Source of the DNA: Pegea sp. RAD2-039
Lineage: Eukaryota; Chordata; Thaliacea; Salpida; Salpidae
Direction: 5' to 3'
DNA length: 64,000 nucleotides
Assembly (NCBI GenBank): GCA_034620365.1
Contig: JAQGEQ010000225.1
Span: forward strand, 372,001-436,000
In this document: positions 57,101 to 64,000 of the stretch, in pieces
Layout: every line of letters begins with the position of its first letter
Numbering within the stretch: position 1 is the first letter of the stretch
Notes under the pieces: generated by a model
The model's input: only the letters and a program-made list of their open reading frames with translations
Told to the model about the DNA's origin: nothing
The model's database searches: none
Position numbers and translations under genes: made by a program

Positions 57101-60100
57101 TCAAATCTCACATATTTTTACGCAAATTTTAGTGATTTTTATTCCAACAGATTTTTATACTTCTTAAATACAAATTACTTTTTTTGATTAAAAATATCTA
57201 AGACGTTTGCCTGTAAGGTTGATGAAGATGTCCAGAAAAACAGTTTCTAACTATACCGACACTGAGTCTTCAGGTAGCTTCGTATTATTGGTTTTATATT
57301 TACCTCTTTAGTAATTGATCTTTAACTTTTACATCATTTTAACGTTTCAGGTTTAATTACTAATGTTTAGAAGCTGAAAACTCGACTTAGTTTACTGTTA
57401 CTCACATCAGCTTAAGTACATACCAGTTTATATGAGCTGACAACTTAACCTACTGTCGAAAATCTGCAATTATTCTGTTTATGCAGAAATTTTATCGTGA
57501 AATAGTCTTGCAGATGTTACTTAGTTTCCACCTAAAGTTGTTTACCAGTTAAAATATTTAGTACTTTGTCAATTAGGTTTTTTTGAAATTATATTATAAA
57601 AGCTAAATAAAATCGGTTTTGAAACTAAATTCGTTTAAGTAATTTGTCTAAATTTGAAATCGTTTTTAGGATTGCAAAAAAAAGCTCGACAGATTTGATG
57701 AGTCAGTGTTTCAAATGTTTTTTTCGTAAAATAACAACTTTTTCGTTTCAAAAAATCGCTGAGTGTAGATTAAAAAACTGAAATAACTTCTCAGAATAAA
57801 ATTAAACAAATTAGCTGAATGTAGAAAACGTTGCATTGCTCATCAAACTAAGTTCCATCTAACCCAGGTGTTTAAACCTAAATTAGATTTATTAAACTCA
57901 AACTCTTCATAAAATCCTTAATTACTCTTACCTTTTACCCTCTATTCGTTTGTGTAGAACCTTTTGAATAATGGTGTTGACACCATATCACCTCATCTAT
58001 CTCAACAGCAACTATGAACACTTTTAAAACTTTATTTCTTAGCTAGATGTGAAGGACGCCTTATCTTATAATCCTTAGTAATTGCTCAAAAGCAAACAAT
58101 AGTAAATAGAACAAAAAAGAAAAATTTTTGTGCCTTATTTCGCCGGCCAAAATGGATTTTTACGTTTTCTACACTTTTCTGTTGCTTAGCAACCGGTCGA
58201 AGCGAGTCCAATCTAGTTAACACTTCTTAGAGGCGTTAAGCAAATCTCAGTGAAAATTGAAGATGTAGAAGCCACGACTTACAAGAACAACTCGATAGAC
58301 GAGTGACAAGAAATATTTGGAATGGAATTTTATTTTAGATATCTTCCTTAAATTATTTGATTTAATTGAAATTGAAAAAAGATTTTTAATAAGTATTAGT
58401 TAGATTTTATTTTTAAAATTATTTCGTAAATTATAAATTTTTAGAAACTGACACATTTTTATTTACAAATTTGATATAATCGTTAGGAAATTGTCGAACT
58501 TTTGATTAATTTTTAGGTCAAATTTTGATAAAAATCGATATTCAAAAAGTTGTCTCAATAAATTTCCAAATTTTTTCATCAGGAGTTTCTTCAAACGATA
58601 CCAACAGGAGATCATCTAACAGCCGATTCGATCACGTGATCAGTGCATCTGCATCAGATCATCCATCAACATCTTCAACTCCTCCACATCGAAAGACATT
58701 AAGGGGCTTGGAGACCCCGGATTCGATGCTACTTGAAGAGGAGGCGGATCATTTACCGGAGGAGACAGATGAGATTGAAGGACTGATTTCTCATCTTCCT
58801 CAACCGTCAATCATCGAATCTTCATCAACTCACATCCAAGGGACTTCAACGAGACCTCATCCAAGCTCATATCTGGGAAGAACTTCGAATTCATATAAAT
58901 CAGGTCTCATTGATTCTGTGGTTTAAAATTGAGTTTGAAATTAATCATTAGCATCAAAAGATGAAATCCTTAGGGACTTCTAAAGGTCAAAAACATTAAT
59001 CCCCATTAGATCTCTTTTGAGCAGAATTTGCACTCTTGCCCAAATTGATTTAAAAATAAATTTGTGTCGAAACGTCGAAGTGAGTGTCATTAGGTGATTG
59101 AGGTCTTTGTATAGAAAGCGAAAATAGCTGATTCAACCTCTATTCAACTTAGCAAGTGTTACCAACATATTTTTTTAATTTCTGAAGCTTTTTTACAAAG
59201 TTTTAATACTCTGCTTTCTAATTGCCTCATAACTATTGATATTTCAAGTATTTACGTTTAGAAATTTACTTTAAAACTTTTTATTTTTGGTTTCTATAGG
59301 AAATCTGTTGAAGGGTTAGATTAGTTTCTAATTTAATCTGTTTTATTTTCAGCGAATGGAAATGGATTACCAAGAATAGGTTCTAACGTTTCTTCTTCTT
59401 CTTCTCCGGTTAATCCTTCTTTATCTGCTTCAGGCAGTTTCTACAACCAATCTCCTCATGTCAGTAAACTATTCGATAAAATTTGCAAGATTTAAAGTCA
59501 TAGACATCATAAAATTGTATTAAAAAACGAATTATTAAGTTTAAAAACTTAGATTTTAATGATAAGATTTATATTATTGATAATCTTAAGAAACTAAATT
59601 AAATAAAAAATATATTAGAATTTAGATAGTTTAAGTAAAAAACTTCTAACATTTAGTGTTAATCTAAAACAAAATCAAAATGATTTTACTAAAAATCTTT
59701 TAAATTTTTACAAGGCAACTGTTACTGCAAACAACACCGTAACTTTAAAAGTATTTTAATAATTAGAACATTTTCCACCGAGTACAATATGTTTCTTTCA
59801 TATTTAAAGAGTTTAACTTTATTACTGTAACTCACGATAAATAAAACATTTTCTACTTTATCGCGTTACTGATAAGACATCACATCTGAATTATTGTTTT
59901 AAACACCACAAATTTGTAGTTGACGGTTTCTAAAACATGTTATTTACAGGGTGAACAGTATGACCCAGTTATTACCACGACAATAAAACCAACATATGAA
60001 GTAGACGCTATGTGGAGTTTTAAGAAAGGTCCTGTTAATGACAGGTAAAGTATTTTATTTGTTTATCTACTTATCGTTTCTATTATTATCATTATTGCCT

Positions 60101-63100
60101 TTCGTTCAAAATTTGTCCATTGGTATTAATTTTGTAAAAATATTATGTTTGCTTAAAGGAAAGATGTTCCTTTTTATTTTTAAACATTTTAAACAACTTG
60201 AAGTTCAAAAAATAGTAAGAAAAAAAGGAAAACTAATAGCTTGATTCAAAAATTTAAGATTGAAGTTATCGTCTTCAAAGCTCTCATGGAAACAATACAG
60301 AAAACACAAAAGAAAAAATAGAAATTGAGATGTATATCTTGAACTGGTTGATACAAAGAACAAAGTTTTTTTGTTCCATAATTTTATATTTACAAGTATA
60401 CATCTTACGAAATATGTCAACTGATGCAGATTTTCAATCCATCAATTTTTTTTAAGAGAAGTAAACATAAAAAGTGTTCATTGTGGAGATCTTACCATCC
60501 AATAACTTTAAAATTAAGTCAGAAAGTAAAGAAGATTAATACCAATAACTTCATTTAGTTGAAACTTTTTTGAGCAGTTTAGTAAATGCAGTGAAATTTA
60601 TTCAATCTCTATCAATGCTAATAGCACGAAAATAGACTATTGTGAAGTGTAGAAACGAAAAAGGCATTTTACGCTGTTAAAAAACATCTCAATTATCATT
60701 GAATTTGTTGGGAGGCTGGCAGATTACATCAAAGATATCTGATTCGTTTACAGAATCAACAAAATAAAATTTCTTGAAATTATTGTTTAGATTAAAGTAA
60801 TAGAAAGAAACCAAATCAGATTCTACACTTTTAATTGTCCTTCTACACTTACTACCCTCTTTAATTTTCACTGATACTGATTTTTCTATCCTATGACAGT
60901 ATTTTGGCCGCATAAGAAAGCTTTATTTGCTTTAAACTACGGCTGCTGAAAACCAGTACTGAAGCCGGTTTGTAGCCTATTCATGGTTCCTCTATATCTT
61001 CAGCTCTTCGACATCAAATGTGAAGATATTTAAGCTCTAAAAACTGGATAAAAATTTATAACTTTTAAACGCATTAAGTGTTTTTATGATGATAATTTGC
61101 GGTTATTTGTAAGAAAATTGATGTATCTTTTTAGTTTTCTTTTCTGAAAATATTCGGTTGGTTTTCGGGTTTTAGTAATTAAATGATTAAAACAAATTTA
61201 ATTAAGAAACGCAAATAGTACCCACTTATAATTTGAAACATTCGCAAAGATACAAAGATCGTTATAGATTTGTTAATTAATATTTAGTTTAGTAAACCAC
61301 AAGAAGTAAACAAAAAGAACAAACATCAATAAAAATCCAGAACAGTTCTCTTTAAGTCCTTACATCTCTTCACTATCTTTACATTTGCAAAGATAGTTGA
61401 AGGAAGTGTCGACTGACGGACTGTATCAAAAGTTTCATTGTAGTCACGGACAGAGTCTAAGTATTCGCTGATGCAATGGGTCAGTGGTGTGTGCGTGACC
61501 ATCTGTTGAATACGCCAAAGATAACTTCATTTTGTTCTTTAAAAACTTAACAAACTTTTCTTATTTATACAAATTTCTATCAACAATCTCTTTATATTTC
61601 TACGTTTTATTTACAAATGTTTCGTCGATTTAAAGATAAATAAAAGCTCTGGCGAAATTCAAGGTTGGTATAAATTGACATCGAGTACCAACGTCTACTT
61701 TTTTGTGTTTGAACTCATGAACCAATGACGATGTTTCTATTTTTCTGCCTGACCAATCAAGCGACTATTCTCAAAACACTAGTCTCTCAACATTTAGTCT
61801 AAATCTACTTAAAGTAACAAATTGAAACTTTTTAGGTTAGGACTGGATATTTGTAGTGTCGGATTTCTCACCATAATTTCTCTTTCCTTTCAGATCACGA
61901 ACAGCCTTCAATCCAAACATACCGACCGCCACCGTCCCACCAAACACAACATCAAGATATGAAAGCAACCAGACTGCCTACACGGCCGGGGCCGGACTTT
62001 CTCGCTCTTTCACAAACGCTAATCAACGAACTGGGGTTTCTAGGCAACCACGAGGCTCTAGTCGGCGTTTACATAAATGGGCGGAAAGTAGTGGACGTTG
62101 TAAGGCGTCATGGAAACTAATGGCAATCATCTTGACTCTCATCTGTGTCCTCCTCCTCGCCCTGCTTCTCGCGTTTCTATGTAAGTAATAAAAGTCAACA
62201 AAGTTCCAAACTGAAATAAATTTGACAAAATCGCGTCGCTATCTGATTTCCCAAATCCACTTTTGGTTTCGTAAAAACCACAAGTAGTGTTTCTAGTAGC
62301 CGACTTCATGTCATTTCGTGTTTCCATCTACACTGACGACTTGGCAGAAAGGATTAAAAATGACGCCGACGAGTTCTTACTGAGCATGTTTTTTTCTTTT
62401 CGTAGCTGGTATTATCCAGTCAACCTCTGATACAAACGGTTCTAATAAAGCTTGCCAACAGTCGAATGCAAGTCATCCAGAAGACGAACGCAGAACAAAG
62501 TCATCAGCTGATGATGGAGCCTTGTCTCAAGGTAATGCTTATTTTATTGACAATAGCGTGTAAGCCAGCTATTGGATGCTTTCTCCTTCATTTACTAAGT
62601 TACTTATTTGATGTTTTCAAGCGGGCATATCTAATCTGACGGCCGTTTTTTAAGTATTTTCAGAAGGGATTAAAATTTCAAAACTTTATGAATATATATG
62701 TTTATATAAGATAGCTGGGAAAATAGTTTATGTCTTTGTCTTTCAAATAGTTTGCGTGATACTATATGATATGAGAAGATGTGTTTTTTCCATCAAACGT
62801 AATTTAAAAAATGAAATAAACGTAAAAGGTTATTTCAGTTCAAAACTTTTCTTTCTAACAACTTTTTTTAAACTTTTCACAGCATTGAAAATAGATCTTC
62901 AACTAGATCAAGCTTTCCAGGCCTGTTGTCCGCCTGCTATATTCACTCATATGCAATTCTATGTAAGCAATGCTGCCAACTTCAAGTTCAATTTTACTTT
63001 TCCTGTTCAAACTGATGCAGCAGTTTATGGGCGAAAAGGTTTGAGGCCAACTCATACAAAAGTAAGCCACTTGTTGATTACATTTTTATTTAAAGTATAT

Positions 63101-64000
63101 TTTTACTCATTTATTTATTTATTTCAATAAACGCAAAGGAGGATGCCTGAAGAGAGCATATCCCACTAACACAAATAATTATTCTCACAAATAACATCTA
63201 TTTAGTCAAAAATATAGAAAGTGAAAGATGCAACACATGGTATTTCAGTAGTCCTCAAAGCATATAACAGTGAACAATCACATAGAATGTTAATAATATA
63301 AAAAAGAGAAAAAAATCACAGTTTAGAAATGGCAATGTTGACAATATTAAAACGGTTCAACTTCTTTAAAGATAATTTTTAAAAGCTTAATAATCAATTT
63401 AAAAAAAAATTTAGCGAGATTATTCAACAAAATGTTTGCAATAAAACCACTTATTTGTGTCTTTGAAACTGGTTTCTGATTGGCTGATTAGTGATTTGGT
63501 ATTATAGTGGGATGTAAAGGCGAGATTTTGTCCGTCGATGAAAGCTACAATTATATTATGTCACGTGGTCAACGCGGGAAAATTCCTCGTTGCCGCCATA
63601 ATAATTGCAGCGCAAAAAATAAACTGAACATAATCGGCTTGTCACGTGATCAGTTTTCTTCTAGTACTTAGGTGGAGAAAGTTTTCCAATGAAAATGCTA
63701 AAATGTCGGAAATAAAGAAACTTTTACAAAAGCGATAGTTTTCAAAAGATTATGCATGAATACGTTCTTAAGATGAGATGAAGATACTCTCGAAAACGCT
63801 GGTTGAAAAAGGGTTTCCTGCTCATACCAGCTCGAAAATCAGTGAAGCAAAACAACTCGATGACTCTTGTTCAATTTTATTTAGAGCAATTGTAAATATC
63901 ATATTTCTAAGAAGAACAACTCTTTACTTCCTCCTCTAGCTTTTAAAAGTTTCAAATTGAAGCAAACTAAAAAAAGTTAATTTTTCTTTTATAGTATGAA
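45150..64000 (+). CDS. TENM: Teneurin (Ten-m/Odz), 5' half, continues past the right edge
   Basis: A type II adhesion protein of neurons; the large ectodomain (EGF repeats, beta-propeller, YD-repeat barrel) lies beyond the window. Upstream exons: 45150-45333, 47746-about 47930 and 48061-48286. Alternative start exon: 57222-57273 (MKMSRKTVSNYTDTESSG). Common exons: 58583-58903, 59353-59459, 59950-60044, 61894-62180, 62406-62531 and 62883-63061, all in phase. The intracellular part is Ser/Pro-rich and acidic in places. A basic stretch and SGRCKASWKL precede the transmembrane helix MAIILTLICVLLLALLLAFL at the end of exon 61894-62180. The last exon reads FNFTFPVQTDAAVYGRKGLR and then PTHTK, matching the teneurin segment just after the membrane (vertebrate [20 protein letters not shown]). 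The next exon is not visible before 64000. Confidence 0.85.
45334..47745 (+). other. Teneurin intron
   Basis: A 2.4-kb AT-rich intron from GTAAGT (45334) to TTTTCAG (47745). No repeats or frames recognised. Confidence 0.6.
48287..48720 (+). promoter_or_regulatory. Cluster of seven TGACGTCA palindromes after a teneurin exon
   Basis: TGACGTCA occurs near 48295, 48345, 48391, 48462, 48532, 48563 and 48660, mostly as ATGACGTCAT, in a GC-richer intronic patch. The motif is the consensus CRE bound by CREB/ATF proteins. Whether the cluster regulates anything or merely reflects the window-wide excess of this word is open. A 78-codon minus-strand frame here is a by-product. Confidence 0.35.
48721..54320 (+). 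other. AT-rich, probably the long teneurin intron
   Basis: About 5.6 kb with no splice-bounded islands. A 110-codon frame at 50073-50405 and a 62-codon one at 53703-53891 are Lys/Ile/Phe-rich translations of AT-rich DNA and are not accepted. Confidence 0.5.
54321..55350 (+). promoter_or_regulatory. GC-richer, gene-less island with six TGACGTCA sites
   Basis: Begins with an acceptor and donor only 11 bp apart (TTCTAG, ATTATCTCAAG, GTAAG) followed by ATGGCGCCGCG. It contains TGACGTCA near 54353, 54787, 54880, 55167, 55194 and 55330, plus TCACGTGA near 54437. Short frames (up to about 40 codons, MTSSSALLSRAVKSDDDV and onward at 54741) have no good splice sites. An AAC/ATAAC-rich low-complexity tract fills 54960-55090. 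The island lies 1.9-2.9 kb upstream of the alternative teneurin start exon, so it could be its promoter region; this is inference. Confidence 0.35.
54960..55092 (+). repeat. ATAAC/AAC-rich simple repeat
   Basis: Irregular tandem of GATAACAACAACAA, GTTGGTAACAATAACAATAA and GTGGATAACAAAAACAAG blocks inside the GC-richer island. Confidence 0.7.
55351..57221 (+). other. AT-rich stretch before the alternative teneurin start exon
   Basis: One TCACGTGA at about 55402; otherwise nothing recognised. A less AT-rich patch at about 56930-57090 has no open frame with splice sites. Confidence 0.4.
57222..57273 (+). CDS. TENM: Alternative first coding exon of teneurin
   Basis: Two in-frame ATGs (57222, 57228) open MKMSRKTVSNYTDTESSG, ending at TTCAG|GTAGC in phase 1. 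That phase matches the acceptor of the common exon at 58583, as does the exon ending at 48286. Using it gives a shorter intracellular domain of about 263 residues before the membrane helix. The first in-frame ATG is used for the coordinates given. Confidence 0.6.
57274..58582 (+). other. Teneurin intron
   Basis: A 1.3-kb AT-rich intron ending TTTTTTCATCAG. One GCTTAGCAACCGG element lies near 58186. Confidence 0.6.
58904..59352 (+). other. Teneurin intron with a weak donor
   Basis: The donor is GTCTCA, poor against the consensus, but required: the frame stops 8 codons later and the next exon (59353) continues in phase. Confidence 0.5.
60045..61893 (+). other. Teneurin intron, 1.85 kb
   Basis: Bounded by CAG|GTAAAG and TTTCCTTTCAG. 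A 74-codon minus-strand frame at 60689-60913 is less AT-like than average but has no recognised domain. Confidence 0.6.
63104..63375 (-). mobile_element. LINE 3' fragment in a teneurin intron, third copy
   Basis: About 265 bp matching the 24.5-kb copy, including GGAGGATGCCTGAAGAGAGC, TATTTCAGTAGTCCTCAAAG and GAAATGGCAATGTTGACAAT. The 3' end on the minus strand is an AATAAATAAATAAAT tail at about 63104-63125. It starts 43 bp after the donor of the last visible teneurin exon and is antisense to the gene. Confidence 0.85.
63376..64000 (+). other. Teneurin intron, right edge
   Basis: A less AT-rich patch at 63480-63660 contains TCACGTGG and TCACGTGA motifs but no frame resembling the next teneurin exon. 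Confidence 0.4.

Noticed and set aside
60689-60913. 74-codon minus-strand frame in a teneurin intron
   Set aside because: Somewhat coding-like at its N-terminal half but no recognised domain and it lies inside an intron on the opposite strand; perhaps a repeat relic.

Overview
This window is animal nuclear DNA: roughly 70% A+T, with GT-AG introns (many only 50-60 bp, some of several kb), AATAAA signals, LINE 3' ends and typical metazoan genes. Teneurin and a neuronal-type Munc18 indicate a bilaterian. Two sets of genes lie head to tail with gaps of 39-82 bp and a 3' splice acceptor just before the downstream ATG, as in lineages with spliced-leader trans-splicing and operons. The mix of short introns, operon-like spacing and CpG-centred palindromes fits a tunicate such as an ascidian best, but flatworm- or rotifer-type lineages are not excluded. 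The species call is inference.

Layout, left to right. 0.6-2.1 kb: complete five-exon cytosolic sulfotransferase (+). 5.3-6.8 kb: two-exon leucine-rich-repeat membrane protein (+). 8.1-8.6 kb: LINE 3' fragment. 9.6-12.05 kb: UBL5, SLX1 and a CHK2-type FHA kinase (+), apparently one polycistronic unit, followed by a 57-bp minisatellite that begins inside the kinase stop region. 17.0-17.3 kb: purine-rich tandem repeat. 17.5-20.5 kb: unidentified multi-exon gene with a Ser/Asp/Glu-rich C-terminus (+). 23.8-24.1 kb: DPM3 (+). 24.5 and 25.3 kb: two LINE tails. 26.0-30.7 kb (-): Munc18/STXBP1-like gene, 13 exons read here and only the first coding exon missing, with a 1.1-kb G-rich minisatellite in one intron and a 170-codon reading frame directly downstream. 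31-43.6 kb: AT-rich DNA with little recognisable. About 45 kb to the right edge: the 5' half of a teneurin gene (+), with exons for the intracellular domain, the transmembrane helix and the start of the ectodomain; the gene continues beyond the window. Two alternative N-termini appear to feed the same acceptor.

The genes cover unrelated tasks: sulfonation, glycosylation cofactor, splicing/ubiquitin-like, structure-specific nuclease, DNA-damage kinase, exocytosis and cell adhesion. The only functional grouping I can argue for is SLX1 with the CHK2-type kinase (both DNA damage/repair), joined to UBL5 by apparent co-transcription.

The most unusual signal is not a gene. The palindrome TGACGTCA occurs about 45-50 times by eye, against about 0.5 expected from base composition. 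It is concentrated in the GC-richer islands and ignores the boundaries between coding, intronic, UTR and intergenic DNA. Two other CpG- or GC-type palindromes (TCACGTGA and GTTGC-n-GCAAC) behave similarly.
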